The notes under the pieces: generated by a model
The model's input: only the letters and a program-made list of their open reading frames with translations
Databases searched by the model: none
What the model was told of the DNA's origin: nothing
In this document: piece by piece, positions 24,842-34,116 of the stretch
How positions within the stretch are numbered: the first letter of the stretch is position 1
Layout: the number at the start of each line of letters is the position of its first letter
Assembly: GCF_013362815.1 (NCBI RefSeq)
Contig: NZ_JABFVK010000051.1
Coordinates: 62,001-126,000, forward strand
Direction of reading: 5' to 3'
DNA length: 64,000 nucleotides
From: Hamadaea sp.
GTDB taxonomy: Bacteria > Actinomycetota > Actinomycetes > Mycobacteriales > Micromonosporaceae
Position numbers and translations under genes: made by a program

Positions 24842-26176
24842 ATGGCGGAGAGCGCGGAAAACCCTTCGCACACGAGACAGGCGGCGAACGAGGAGCCTGC
24901 GGAAAAGCCGGTGAGTCCGGCTCCGAGGCGTCGCGTACCGGTGCCTCCGCCGCTCAATCTCGGCCGCCGGCTGCGTGCACTGGCCGGTGTGGACGAGAAG
25001 CTCCTCGCGTACGCACCGCAGGAGCGAGCCTGGTACACCTCGCTCGGCGGGGTCGTGCTGGGGACGGCGACGATCGCCGCGTTCTCGATGTGGTTCGCGA
25101 TCACCCAGGCCGTGGGGGTCACCAGCGGCTGGGCGATCATCCCGGTACTGGTCTGGTTCTTCTTCATCCTCAGCGTCGACCGATGGCTCGTCTCCAGCCG
25201 GATCGGCGGGGAAGGCCGCAAACGCCTGCCCGTCCTGCTTATGCGGGTGGGGATGGCGGTGCTCTTCGGGATCATCATCGCCGAGCCGCTGGTGTTGCGA
25301 GTCTTCCAGACTGCGGTTGAGCAGCACATCCGGGACGAGCGAGCGGCGCAGCTCGCCGAGCTGGCCGGACGCCTGAAGAAATGCAATCCCGCCCCGACCG
25401 CACCGGACGCCCCGCCACCCGCCGGGTGTGCGGCGACGGACGTCCTGTCCTTCGGGCAGACCCCGGCGGCGACGAGCCAGCAGCTCGCTGCCGTACGCGC
25501 TGACGCCACCGCACTTCAGGATCAGGTGACCGCCGACGCCAAGAAGTACGCCGAGCTCAACGAATTGGCCCGGCGTGAATGCAACGGGACGCGGGGTGCC
25601 GGACTGACCGGCCGGGTCGGCGAGGGGCCGAACTGTCATCGGCTGCGCGGCGAGGCGGACGAGTACGCGCGTACGCACCGGATCGCGGCGAACACCGCTC
25701 GTCTCGGCACCCTCCGACAGCAGATCTCCACACTGGAGGGAGCGGCGCAGCAGAATCAGGCTGCGTACGAGCAGGAACGGGATCGTCAGATCGCCGCCCG
25801 AGTCGAGCAGGCACGGAGCCACCAGGGCCCGATCGGCCTGCTGGAACGGCTGGGCGCGCTGCACGCCCTCGCCGGCCTGAACATCACCCTTGCGCTGGGC
25901 ATCTGGGCGGTACGCCTCTTCTTCATCCTGGTCGACTGCATGCCGATCCTCGTGAAGTACGTCGGTGGCACCACCACCTACGACCGGCTCGTCGACCAGC
26001 GACTCCGGTACGCCGAAGCGACGTTGGAGCACGACCTCGCCCACGAGATGGATGAGCGCGCCGCCGTACTGCGCAAACGCCGAGCCGAGATCGACCTGGA
26101 AGTGCTGGAGCACAAGGCGGTTCTCGGCGACCGGCTGGCTGCGGCAGCTGACCGGCTTGACGGCACCCGTCGGTGA
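24842..26176 (+). CDS. DUF4407 membrane protein
   Basis: A 444-residue protein with a proline-rich cytoplasmic N-terminus, three closely spaced membrane spans at about residues 65-150, a long helical region rich in Ala, Glu, Arg and Gln (about 160-330), and a fourth span near residue 350 (LNITLALGIWAVRLFFILVD) followed by a charged coiled-coil tail. The segment VDCMPILVKYVGG after the last span is typical of DUF4407. Function unknown. It has a ribosome binding site GGGGGAG just before ATG 24842. No partner gene is apparent. Confidence 0.85.
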   Translation: MAESAENPSHTRQAANEEPAEKPVSPAPRRRVPVPPPLNLGRRLRALAGVDEKLLAYAPQERAWYTSLGGVVLGTATIAAFSMWFAITQAVGVTSGWAIIPVLVWFFFILSVDRWLVSSRIGGEGRKRLPVLLMRVGMAVLFGIIIAEPLVLRVFQTAVEQHIRDERAAQLAELAGRLKKCNPAPTAPDAPPPAGCAATDVLSFGQTPAATSQQLAAVRADATALQDQVTADAKKYAELNELARRECNGTRGAGLTGRVGEGPNCHRLRGEADEYARTHRIAANTARLGTLRQQISTLEGAAQQNQAAYEQERDRQIAARVEQARSHQGPIGLLERLGALHALAGLNITLALGIWAVRLFFILVDCMPILVKYVGGTTTYDRLVDQRLRYAEATLEHDLAHEMDERAAVLRKRRAEIDLEVLEHKAVLGDRLAAAADRLDGTRR

Positions 26177-26188
26177 TCATGGTCGCGA

Positions 26189-26256
26189 GGGAACGATCAG
26201 GCCCATCGGGACACGACACGCCGCGCGATCACGCCCGATAGTTCATGATCGCGCGG
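26189..26256. repeat. 68-base dispersed repeat, copy 1 (reverse orientation)
   Basis: The reverse complement of this stretch matches 60566-60633 across the full 68 bases. The first 32 bases are identical, with about seven or eight differences after that. The core is CGCGATCA and TGATCGCG arms around the sequence TGAACTATCGGGCG. It lies between convergent DUF4407 and dapE genes. Confidence 0.85.
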
Positions 26257-26268
26257 AAAGGGCGGGGG

Positions 26269-27354
26269 CTAGGTGGTGAGCCAGCGGCGTAGGGTGTCGG
26301 CGCCGTCGACGATCTTCGCCACCTCGACGTGTTCGTCCACCTTGTGGGCCAGGTTCGGATCGCCGGGCCCGAAGTTCAGCGCCGGTATGCCCAAGGTAGA
26401 GAACCGCGACACGTCGGTCCAGCCGAGTTTGGCCGCCGGTGTCGTGCCGGTCGCGGCGATGAACTCGGCCGCGGGCGGCAGGGTGAGGCCGGGCAATGCG
26501 CCGGGGGCGGAGTCGGTGAGTTTCACGTCGAAGCCCTGGAAGAGTTCGACCAGGTGGTCGAGGGCTTCGGCGACCGACCGCGACGGGGCGAACCGGTAGT
26601 TGACCTCTACTTCGCAGAGGTCGGGGATCACGTTTCCGGCGACGCCGCCGGTGACGGAGACGGCGTTGAGGCCCTCCCGGTAGAGGCAGCCGTCGATCTC
26701 GACTTCCCGCGCGCGGTAGCTCGCCAGCCGGGAGAGAATCTCGCCGGCGGCGTGGATGGCGTTGACGCCGAGCCAGGAGCGGGCCGAGTGGGCGCGCTTG
26801 CCCCGGGCGGTAACGATCGCCCGCATCGTGCCCTGGCAGCCCGCCTCGACGACGCCGTACGTCGGTTCGAGGAGGATGGCGAAGTCGGCGGCGAGCAGCT
26901 CCGGGCGTAGCTGGGAGACGATGAACAGGCCGTTCCGGGCGGCTTCCACCTCTTCGGCCTCGTAGAAGAAGTAGGTGACGTCGAACTTCGGCTCGGCGAC
27001 GGTCGTTGCCAGGTGCAGGGCGATCGCGGTGCCGCTCTTCATGTCCGAGGTGCCGCAGCCCCACATCAGTTCCACGCCGTCGGCGGTGACCGAACCGTGG
27101 GACGGGAAGTTGCCCGCGATCGGCACGGTGTCGAGGTGCCCGGCCAGCACCACACGCGACGGCCGGCCCAGGTGCGTACGCGCGACGACGGTGTGCCCGA
27201 TCCGCTCCACGGTCAGGTGATCGCAGGTACGCAGAGCCGCCTCGACGGCATCGGCGATCTCCTGCTCGTTCCCCGAGACGGACTCGATGTCGACGAGCGC
27301 ACGAGTCAACGCGACCGGGTCGGCGAGCACCTCTGGAGCAAGAACGTCAGCCAT
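26269..27354 (-). CDS. dapE: Succinyl-diaminopimelate desuccinylase
   Basis: A 361-residue M20-family metallohydrolase. The metal-binding motifs are visible as [17 protein letters not shown] and FYEAEEVE; the lid/dimerisation domain follows from about residue 180. DapE converts N-succinyl-LL-diaminopimelate to LL-diaminopimelate in the succinylase branch of lysine and peptidoglycan precursor synthesis. The neighbouring divergent gene is dapD of the same branch, with only 14 bases between the start codons, and dapC is encoded at 34-35 kb. ATG 27354 gives a standard actinobacterial length. Confidence 0.93.
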   Translation of the reverse strand: MADVLAPEVLADPVALTRALVDIESVSGNEQEIADAVEAALRTCDHLTVERIGHTVVARTHLGRPSRVVLAGHLDTVPIAGNFPSHGSVTADGVELMWGCGTSDMKSGTAIALHLATTVAEPKFDVTYFFYEAEEVEAARNGLFIVSQLRPELLAADFAILLEPTYGVVEAGCQGTMRAIVTARGKRAHSARSWLGVNAIHAAGEILSRLASYRAREVEIDGCLYREGLNAVSVTGGVAGNVIPDLCEVEVNYRFAPSRSVAEALDHLVELFQGFDVKLTDSAPGALPGLTLPPAAEFIAATGTTPAAKLGWTDVSRFSTLGIPALNFGPGDPNLAHKVDEHVEVAKIVDGADTLRRWLTT

Positions 27355-27368
27355 GACCGGTAGCCTAA

Positions 27369-28301
27369 GTGACCGTGAGCAGACTCAATGACGCAGCTTG
27401 GGGCCACGGCCTGGCCACCGTCACCGCCGACGGGCAGGTCCTCGACGTCTGGTACCCCGCGGGGCAGTTGGGGCTGGGCGAACCCGGCCCGAAGCCGGCG
27501 TACGCCACGGCTGCCGCCAAGCCGCTGGACTTGAAGGTCGAGCAGGTCACGACCGTCATCGGGAGCCTGGCCGAACCGCCGGCCGACACCGCCGACGCGT
27601 ACCTGCGGCTGCACCTGCTCTCGCATCGGATCGTCAAGCCGCATCAGGCCAACCTCGACGGCATCTTCGGCGCGCTGCCCAACGTCGCCTGGACCAGCCT
27701 CGGCCCGTGCCCGGCCGATCGGGTGGACGAACTGCGCTTCGAGGTTCGCGCCAACGGCGGTCACCTGGCCGTCTACGGGGTCGACAAGTTCCCCCGGATG
27801 ACCGACTACGTCGTGCCGAGCGGCGTGCGCATCGCCGACGCCGACCGCGTACGCCTCGGCGCTCACCTGGCCGAGGGCACCACGGTGATGCACGAGGGAT
27901 TCGTGAACTTCAACGCCGGAACGCTCGGGACCAGCATGGTCGAGGGTCGCATCGTGGCCGGAGTGGTCGTCGGCGACGGCTCCGACATCGGCGCGGGCTC
28001 GTCGATCATGGGCACCCTGTCTGGCGGCGGCAAAGAGATCATCTCGATCGGCAAGCGCTGCCTGCTCGGCGCGAACGGCGGCATCGGCATCTCGCTCGGC
28101 GACGACTGCGTGGTCGAGGCCGGCTGCTACATCACCGCCGGATCGAAGGTCACCCTCCCCGACGGCCGCGTCGTCAAGGCCCGCGACCTGTCCGGCGCGA
28201 GCGGCATCCGCTACTGGCGCAATTCGGTCACCGGCGCGCTGGAAGCCACGCCGCGCGAAGGCCACGGCATCACGCTCAACTCGGCGCTGCACAGCAACTA
28301 G
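27369..28301 (+). CDS. dapD: 2,3,4,5-tetrahydropyridine-2,6-dicarboxylate N-succinyltransferase
   Basis: A 310-residue actinobacterial DapD. The N-terminal domain is followed by a left-handed beta-helix with hexapeptide periodicity ([15 protein letters not shown], then [30 protein letters not shown]). It transfers a succinyl group from succinyl-CoA to tetrahydrodipicolinate, the step two before DapE. Start GTG 27369 or GTG 27375; neither has a Shine-Dalgarno sequence, so a leaderless transcript is possible. The next gene begins directly after the stop codon. Confidence 0.93.
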   Translation: MTVSRLNDAAWGHGLATVTADGQVLDVWYPAGQLGLGEPGPKPAYATAAAKPLDLKVEQVTTVIGSLAEPPADTADAYLRLHLLSHRIVKPHQANLDGIFGALPNVAWTSLGPCPADRVDELRFEVRANGGHLAVYGVDKFPRMTDYVVPSGVRIADADRVRLGAHLAEGTTVMHEGFVNFNAGTLGTSMVEGRIVAGVVVGDGSDIGAGSSIMGTLSGGGKEIISIGKRCLLGANGGIGISLGDDCVVEAGCYITAGSKVTLPDGRVVKARDLSGASGIRYWRNSVTGALEATPREGHGITLNSALHSN

Positions 28302-30533
28302 GTGAACAGCGCACTCACGCCTAGAAGGGTGGCCGGCTTGCTGGCCACCCCCGGGTGTGAGCGCCGCTCTCGGCTCGTCGCCACCGGCGTCGACCTCGAC
28401 TCACTCGCCGTCTCGCTCGGCGGCGAGGAGACAGGTCAGTCACCGTTCGCCCTCGCGCGGTCCGCGCAATTCCAGGCTCGTCTCAAGAGCCAGGGGTACG
28501 CCGAACTTCGCGAACTAGTCGCCAAACACCTCGGCATCGAGGTGGCCGACCCTCGCTCGACCGGGCAGGGAGGTCGAGGGCGAGGACAAGACGACTCAGC
28601 CGACGCAGTGGCCTCGGATCTGGCGACCTGTCTCGCCGACCGGACACCCAGGTTGCACATCCTGGGGCCGCAGAAACTTGCGTGGCCGGGTGGGGAGATG
28701 GAGACCGACGACCTGCTCATCGTCTCCGGCGAGACGCTGCATCTGATCGGCGTACGCACCTATGCGATGGTCGGTGAGGTCGCCGACCCGGCCAAAGTAG
28801 CCGCGACCTCGCGAGAGTTGGCCGTCGAAATCGTGGCGCTGCGCTCCCATCTTGGCGACGCAGCGCGCTGCTCTACGCGTACCCTCCTGGTGCTGCCGAA
28901 GAACTTCGGCCTGAGCCCGACCGCCGCCGTGCTCGACGTGGCGCCGCAGGTGGCCCGGGTGCACGCGCTGTCGGCGGGCCTGGAGTGGGGCGGCGAGCAG
29001 CCCGTCTGGAACGAGCCGGCCCCGAAGTTCGGCGACGGCTGTCCACAGTGTCCACTGATGGGCGCGTGCGCGGGCGAGCTCGTCGAGCAGCGGCGCGTGG
29101 CGCGGCTGGGCAGCGCGGTCGCGAACGTGGTCGGCGGCACGCTGGACGAGGCGCTGCTCGAACCGCCGCCGGATCTCGGTGTGCGGCAACGGTTGCAGGC
29201 GATGCGCGACGGCCGCTCGGTACGCCGTACCACCCGCCGGCACGTCCATCTGCCCGATCGCCCGCTGGTCGTCGTCGGATACCACCTGGCCGGCGAACCC
29301 GCCGCCGTGCTGGCGCTCCACTATGGAACATCGCCGGAGGACGGCAAGCTCCTGGTGGCGGCCGAGCCCCGGGATCGCGAGCAGCGGATGGCGTTGCTGC
29401 GGGAGTTCGCCGCCGACCTTTGCTCCTATGTGGAGGAGTTCGCGGCGGTCGAGCCGGTGGTGAGGCGGGACATGACGGTGGTGGAGTGCGCAGTCGACGC
29501 GCCGCAACTGATCACGCCCAACGGGGCGACCGCACAGTGGCTGACCGACCTGCTCGCGCGCTATCTGCGCGGCTCGGAAGATCTCGCCGCCCAGCACTTG
29601 AGCTGGTTCGGTTCTCGCCGAGTACTGCCGGGTTCGTCGGTGACGACGGCGATGACCGATGTGCTCACGACGCATTGGGCGACCGGTCAGCTGCCCGCCG
29701 AGGACGTCCACCTGCCGTCGCTGCTGTCCTGGCTCGGGGTCGACGTCGCTGACGTCCCGATGGGGCCGATCCCCGATCCGCGGTGGGACTCCGGCGTACT
29801 CGCCTCGGCGCTCGGCGCGCCGGGTCTGGTCACGGCGGCTGTCTCGGGTCCGCTGGAGACTGCCTGGTCGGCCACCTGGCGGGCGTGGGACTTCGTCCGC
29901 GCCGAGCTGCCCGAGATCGGTGCTCACGTCGCCGACCGCTGGGAACGGGATCGCTGGTCGTACACCCGGCATCGGGAACGGATCGCCGAGGGCACGGCTG
30001 CGATCGCTTCTCGTTTGTCGGGGGTTCCCGCCTTCCGGTTCCTGCACGAACTGGAGACGCGCACGGTCGCCCTCGAACGGCAGATGGCGCTCGACGATCC
30101 GCTCGTCATGACGGGCTATCTGATCAGCGGGGACGCCTTGAGCGGCACGGTGTCCAAGGTGGACCGTGAGCATACCCTCGCCTCGCCGACCGGCCGGGAA
30201 CTACTCCGCCCGCGCATCTGGCTGCACTGCGACGCCGAGTTCGGCCGCCCGATCGGTACGCAGCTCTGGCTCGCCGCCGACCCGCGGGTGATGGTCACCG
30301 TCGCCGCCGTCGAACCGGGCGGCGTCGAGTTGCTCGTCCAGAAGGGCGCGGTCCAGCGCAACGCCCTCGGGCGGCTGCCTCAGGTCGGTGAGGAAGTCGT
30401 CTTCGCGCCGTTCGGCGGGGAGGACGTGTTCCCGAGTCGGCTGCCCGAGCAGTTGCCATGGCAGTTCGGCATCGCCTCCCCCGACCCCGCCGATGCTGAT
30501 TCCCTGCAAACGGACGGCGACTCAGGTGAGTGA
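28302..30533 (+). CDS. Fe-S RecB/Cas4-like protein with degenerate nuclease centre
   Basis: A 743-residue protein not assigned to any named family. Cys19 (ATPGCERRSRL) and the trio Cys247-x2-Cys250-x5-Cys256 (CPQCPLMGAC) reproduce the four-cysteine iron-sulfur staple of Cas4, AddB and AdnA nucleases. Between them lies the expected PD-(D/E)xK strand pair: Asp136/Asp137 in ETDDLLIV, then LIGVRTY at 148-154 where an E-x-K (GEIK) would be expected, so catalytic Glu and Lys are replaced by Gly150 and Arg152. Beyond residue 260 there is a large region of unknown fold, ending in a beta-rich part (about 620-720) that resembles the barrel of Upf1/Dna2-type helicases. It begins directly after the dapD stop codon, and its 3' end overlaps an SF1 helicase gene. 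Confidence 0.6.
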   Translation: MNSALTPRRVAGLLATPGCERRSRLVATGVDLDSLAVSLGGEETGQSPFALARSAQFQARLKSQGYAELRELVAKHLGIEVADPRSTGQGGRGRGQDDSADAVASDLATCLADRTPRLHILGPQKLAWPGGEMETDDLLIVSGETLHLIGVRTYAMVGEVADPAKVAATSRELAVEIVALRSHLGDAARCSTRTLLVLPKNFGLSPTAAVLDVAPQVARVHALSAGLEWGGEQPVWNEPAPKFGDGCPQCPLMGACAGELVEQRRVARLGSAVANVVGGTLDEALLEPPPDLGVRQRLQAMRDGRSVRRTTRRHVHLPDRPLVVVGYHLAGEPAAVLALHYGTSPEDGKLLVAAEPRDREQRMALLREFAADLCSYVEEFAAVEPVVRRDMTVVECAVDAPQLITPNGATAQWLTDLLARYLRGSEDLAAQHLSWFGSRRVLPGSSVTTAMTDVLTTHWATGQLPAEDVHLPSLLSWLGVDVADVPMGPIPDPRWDSGVLASALGAPGLVTAAVSGPLETAWSATWRAWDFVRAELPEIGAHVADRWERDRWSYTRHRERIAEGTAAIASRLSGVPAFRFLHELETRTVALERQMALDDPLVMTGYLISGDALSGTVSKVDREHTLASPTGRELLRPRIWLHCDAEFGRPIGTQLWLAADPRVMVTVAAVEPGGVELLVQKGAVQRNALGRLPQVGEEVVFAPFGGEDVFPSRLPEQLPWQFGIASPDPADADSLQTDGDSGE

Positions 30534-31854
30534 GGCGAGGGCGGCCCACGAAGGGGCGGTCGAGCGGATCTGGCGGCTGCTCACCTCGGGCGAACGCACG
30601 ATCGTGGTGGACTCGCCGCCCGGTGCGGGCAAGTCCACCCTGGTCCGGGAGCTGACCCGGCGGCTCGTCGGGGACGGCGTACGCGTCCCGGTGGTGGTGC
30701 AGACCAACGATCAGGCCGACGATCTCGTCGGCGGACTGGTTCGGGAGCTGACCGAAGCCGGCCTGTCCATCGAGGTGGGCCGATTGCACGCCAGCGGCTG
30801 GGAACCGCCGGCCGGGTTTCCGCGGCGAGGGGGTGCCGGGGAGCCTCTCGGGCGAGCCGCCAGGAGTGCAGTCAGGACCAGCGCCAAGCTCGCCGAGCTG
30901 TCGGGCTGCCCGATCGTGGTCGCCACCGCCGCGAAGTGGGCGTTCAGCCCCGGTGAGACCTTCGAGCTGGGGATCATCGACGAGGCGTACCAGATGTCGG
31001 CGGCGTCGCTGGTCCGGATCGGGGACATGTTCGACCGGCTGCTGCTGGTCGGCGACCCCGGTCAGCTCTCCCCGTTCACCGTTGCCGACGAGCACACCGT
31101 CCGGTCGCTGTCGGCCTGGCCGCTGTCCACCGCGGCCGGGGTCGTCCTCCGCCATCACCCGAGTACGCCGGTCGTCCCGTTGCCGGTGAGCTGGCGGTTG
31201 GCTCCGCATACCGCGCCGGTGGTCTCCGACGCCTTCTACGTCCGGCCCTTCCGGGCAGGCGTCGATCCCGGCGTCCGCCGCCTGGAGGTCCCGACCTCGG
31301 CTCATCCCGCCGTGAAGAGCGCTGCCGAACACGGCTGGGGACTGGTGGAACTGCCTTCGGCGTACCAGCCGAGAACTGATCCGGAGATGGTGGCCCACCT
31401 GGTCGATCTGGCCCGCGGACTCTGCGCCGGGGCGGCCGTGACCACCGACGAGCGGCGCAGCCGGGGCCTGAAGTCGCGGGACATCGCGATCGGCGTGGCG
31501 CACACCGACCAGCGTGACCACGTACGCGCGGCGCTCGACCGGGCCGCGCTGCCCCAGGTGACTGTGGACACTGCGAATCGGCTGCAAGGGCGGCAGTTCG
31601 AGATCACGCTCGTGTGGCACCCGTTGTCGGGACGCCGGGACGCGACCGCGTTCCATCTGGAGACGGGGCGGTTGTGCGTGCTCGCGTCCCGGCATCGACA
31701 GGCCTGCATCGTCGTCACCCGCGCGGGGATCACCGCCCAGCTGCACGAATTCCCCGCCCACGAACCGGTCTGGCTGGGGTCCGACCCGCCGCCGATCGAC
31801 GGCTGGGCGGCGAACCTCTCCTTCCTGGACCATCTGGAGAAGTTCCGCCCCTGA
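30526..31854 (+). CDS. SF1B Upf1/Dna2-like helicase
   Basis: A 442-residue helicase motor: Walker A DSPPGAGKST near residue 30, Walker B LGIIDEAYQM, motif III LLVGDPGQLSPF, motif V region VDTANRLQGRQFEITLV, and an Arg-finger motif CVLASRHRQACIVV. Motif order and spacing fit the SF1B Upf1/Dna2 branch, but it lacks any nuclease domain of its own. GTG 30526 overlaps the stop codon of the upstream Fe-S protein by eight bases, so the two are translated together; an ATG at 30493 would add eleven residues. Together they resemble a Dna2 protein split into two chains. Role inferred: DNA or RNA unwinding in repair or defence. Confidence 0.75.
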   Translation: MSEARAAHEGAVERIWRLLTSGERTIVVDSPPGAGKSTLVRELTRRLVGDGVRVPVVVQTNDQADDLVGGLVRELTEAGLSIEVGRLHASGWEPPAGFPRRGGAGEPLGRAARSAVRTSAKLAELSGCPIVVATAAKWAFSPGETFELGIIDEAYQMSAASLVRIGDMFDRLLLVGDPGQLSPFTVADEHTVRSLSAWPLSTAAGVVLRHHPSTPVVPLPVSWRLAPHTAPVVSDAFYVRPFRAGVDPGVRRLEVPTSAHPAVKSAAEHGWGLVELPSAYQPRTDPEMVAHLVDLARGLCAGAAVTTDERRSRGLKSRDIAIGVAHTDQRDHVRAALDRAALPQVTVDTANRLQGRQFEITLVWHPLSGRRDATAFHLETGRLCVLASRHRQACIVVTRAGITAQLHEFPAHEPVWLGSDPPPIDGWAANLSFLDHLEKFRP

Positions 31855-31951
31855 CGCAGGCTGCCGAAATAGGGGTCTGGCGGCATATAGACCGTTGCGA
31901 TAGCGTACGGCTCACCGTCCAGATCGGCCGGAAAACGGGGAGGCCGTCCCA

Positions 31952-32887
31952 GTGACCTCGCGCATCGCTTACCTCGGCCCGTCGGGCACGTTCACCCATC
32001 TCGCCGCGGAGCAGATCTGGGAGTCGGCCGCCGAGCTGCTGCCGAGCGCCACCGTGCCGGAAGTCGTCGACCGCGTACGTTGGGGCGACTGCGACTTCGG
32101 CGTCGTCCCGATGGAGAATCCGGTCGAGGGAGTCGTCACCGCTAGCGTCGATCAGTTGGTCTTCGGCACGGGCGATGTCGTGGTGCTTCGCGAGATCTCG
32201 CTTCGGACCAGCTTCGACGTCTATCGCGCCGCCGGCGGGTCGGGTCCGCCCACCGGCATCGCCAGCCATCCGCACGGACTCGCGCAGTGCACTCGGTATG
32301 TCAACGCCTCCGGCCTGCCCACGCGGAGTTTCCCGTCCACTGCCGCCGCCGTGGAGGCGACTGCCGCCGACCCCGGGCTGCTGGCGATCGCCGCTCCCGA
32401 CCTCGCCAGCCGGTACGCCGTGACCTTGGTGGACAGCGGGGTCGAGGACCACGCCGGGGCGTACAACCGGTTCGGGTGTCTCGGTTCCCGCCGCCGTCAG
32501 GCCGAACTGCCCGCGTCAGCCGACGAGCTCAGCTGGAAGACGCTGCTCGCCCTCACCCCGGCGACCCGGCCCGGCACCCTGGCCGACGTCTGCAACCAGT
32601 TCTCCGACCAGGGCGTGAACATCCTCTCGATGACGTCCCGGCCGCTGCCCGGATTCACCGGTGCGTACGTGTTCGTGCTGGCGGTGGCGGACTCGCGTAC
32701 CTCGGCGGGGTTGGCGCGGGCGGTCAACGGGCTGCTCTACACCGGCGTACGCGTCAAGTTCCTGGGCAGCTTCCTCTCCGATCATCTGCTGCGGCCGTCG
32801 CGGCCGGACCGGCCGTTGTCCGCGCCGACCGGCAGCTTCGGGCTTCGCGACCTGCACGAGGTCAGCGCAGTCTTCCCGGGGCGCTGA
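31952..32887 (+). CDS. pheA: Prephenate dehydratase
   Basis: A 311-residue PheA. The N-terminal catalytic domain starts IAYLGPSGTFTHLAAE and contains FGVVPMENPVEGVV; the TRF-like motif appears as a shifted AYNRFGCLG. The C-terminal third is an ACT domain (RPGTLADVCNQFSDQGVNILSMTSRPL) that binds phenylalanine for feedback inhibition. It makes phenylpyruvate for phenylalanine. GTG 31952 has GGGGAGG upstream. tyrA follows 176 bases later on the same strand, so the two arms of prephenate use are neighbours. Confidence 0.93.
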   Translation: MTSRIAYLGPSGTFTHLAAEQIWESAAELLPSATVPEVVDRVRWGDCDFGVVPMENPVEGVVTASVDQLVFGTGDVVVLREISLRTSFDVYRAAGGSGPPTGIASHPHGLAQCTRYVNASGLPTRSFPSTAAAVEATAADPGLLAIAAPDLASRYAVTLVDSGVEDHAGAYNRFGCLGSRRRQAELPASADELSWKTLLALTPATRPGTLADVCNQFSDQGVNILSMTSRPLPGFTGAYVFVLAVADSRTSAGLARAVNGLLYTGVRVKFLGSFLSDHLLRPSRPDRPLSAPTGSFGLRDLHEVSAVFPGR

Positions 32888-32926
32888 CGCCTCACCCCGC
32901 GCTATCCCCACGCCTGATCCATGCGC

Positions 32927-32982
32927 GTTATGCGGGATAACGTCGCTAAATTCGCGAGGAAGGGGACGTTATCCCGGATAAC
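32927..32982. promoter_or_regulatory. Paired GTTAT-GATAAC palindromes upstream of tyrA
   Basis: GTTATGCGGGATAAC (32927-32941) and the perfect palindrome GTTATCCCGGATAAC (32968-32982) lie 41 bases apart, four helical turns. They are part of a larger inverted repeat: 32923-32944 pairs with 32965-32986 at 21 of 22 positions. The pattern suggests either a paired operator for tyrA or a pheA terminator; the self-palindromic halves favour a protein-binding site. Confidence 0.5.
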
Positions 32983-33063
32983 GCGCGGCAGCAGAGGGGC
33001 GAGCGAGAGCACTGGCATACTCCCGGAACGAGGCAAGAGTCCGGAGGAGGGCGAGGAATCACG

Positions 33064-34065
33064 ATGGCACGTGACGGGCTGCGGATAGCGGTCGTCGGGA
33101 CGGGCCTGATCGGCGGATCGATCCTGCGCCGGCTGGCACAGACCGGGCACGAGGTCGTCGGCTGGGATCCCGATCCGGCGTCCCGCGAGACGGCGGCCGC
33201 GCTCGGGCTGCCCTTTGCGGACCAGCTCGCTCCCGCCCTCGCCGATCGCGATGTCGTCTTCCTGTGTGGGCCGTTGTCGTCGCTGCCCACCGGATTGGCC
33301 GAGGTGGTGGCCGCGACCGGTGACCAGTGTGTCGTCACCGACGTGGGCAGCACGAAGATCGCGGTCGCGGCGTACGCCGAGCGCGCCGGGCTGGCTCACC
33401 GATTCGTCGGCGGCCATCCGATGGCCGGTTCCGAGCGTGCGGGCCTGACCGCAGCCACGCCCGACCTCTATGTCGGAGCGCCGTGGGTGCTGACGCCGCT
33501 CGGCGTACCGGGCCTCCCGGCGTTTCGCCTGCTCACCCGGTTGGTGCTGGAGTCCTTCGACGCCCGGGTGGTTCCGCTGGACGCGACGGTCCACGACGAC
33601 GTCGTCGCCCTCGCCTCACACATCCCGCACATCCTGGCCGGTACGCTCGCCACCGCCACCGAGCGCGCCGACGTCCGGGCGGCGGTGTTGAGTCTCGCCG
33701 CCGGCAGCTTCTCCGACGGCACCCGAGTGGCCGGTACGCCCGCTGCGCGTACCGCCGACATGCTGCTCAACAATCGCGAGGCGATCTCCCGGCGGATCGA
33801 GCTGGTCCGGGAGGCCTTCGACGAGATCGTGGACGCGGTGGTGTCCGGAGACGCCGAGCGCCTGCGTGCGTACCTCGGCGAAGGGCGGCGCGCCCGGCTG
33901 GATTTGCTGGCCCGGGATACCGAGCCGTCGTCGGTGTCCTTCGGCGATGACGACGACGAGCTGGCGTACTTGCTGGAGCTGGGCGCCTCCGGCGGCTGCA
34001 TCACCGCGTGCGACATCGCTGCCGACCGCGTCACCTACAGCGTGCTCCGCCCGGCGACCCCATGA
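33064..34065 (+). CDS. tyrA: Prephenate dehydrogenase
   Basis: A 333-residue NAD-dependent TyrA. The N-terminal dinucleotide loop GTGLIGGSILRR, the catalytic/binding sequence GGHPMAGSERAG, and the helical dimer domain are visible. The C-terminal 80 residues are acidic and Asp-rich rather than a clear ACT domain. It oxidises prephenate (or arogenate) on the way to tyrosine. GAGGAGG lies 16-20 bases upstream of ATG 33064, with a closer GAGGA. A bidirectional hairpin follows. Confidence 0.9.
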   Translation: MARDGLRIAVVGTGLIGGSILRRLAQTGHEVVGWDPDPASRETAAALGLPFADQLAPALADRDVVFLCGPLSSLPTGLAEVVAATGDQCVVTDVGSTKIAVAAYAERAGLAHRFVGGHPMAGSERAGLTAATPDLYVGAPWVLTPLGVPGLPAFRLLTRLVLESFDARVVPLDATVHDDVVALASHIPHILAGTLATATERADVRAAVLSLAAGSFSDGTRVAGTPAARTADMLLNNREAISRRIELVREAFDEIVDAVVSGDAERLRAYLGEGRRARLDLLARDTEPSSVSFGDDDDELAYLLELGASGGCITACDIAADRVTYSVLRPATP

Positions 34066-34116
34066 TCAGCGGAAGTTTCGTGGGGTCAGGACACCGCAAA
34101 AACTCCGCTGATCATG
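34061..34116. terminator. Bidirectional hairpin embedding both stop codons
   Basis: CATGATCAGCGGA (34061-34073) pairs with TCCGCTGATCATG (34104-34116), with further AGTTT/AAACT pairing inside. It overlaps the tyrA stop codon (34063-34065) and the stop codon of the convergent aminotransferase (34112-34114). Each arm contains GATC. Confidence 0.8.
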
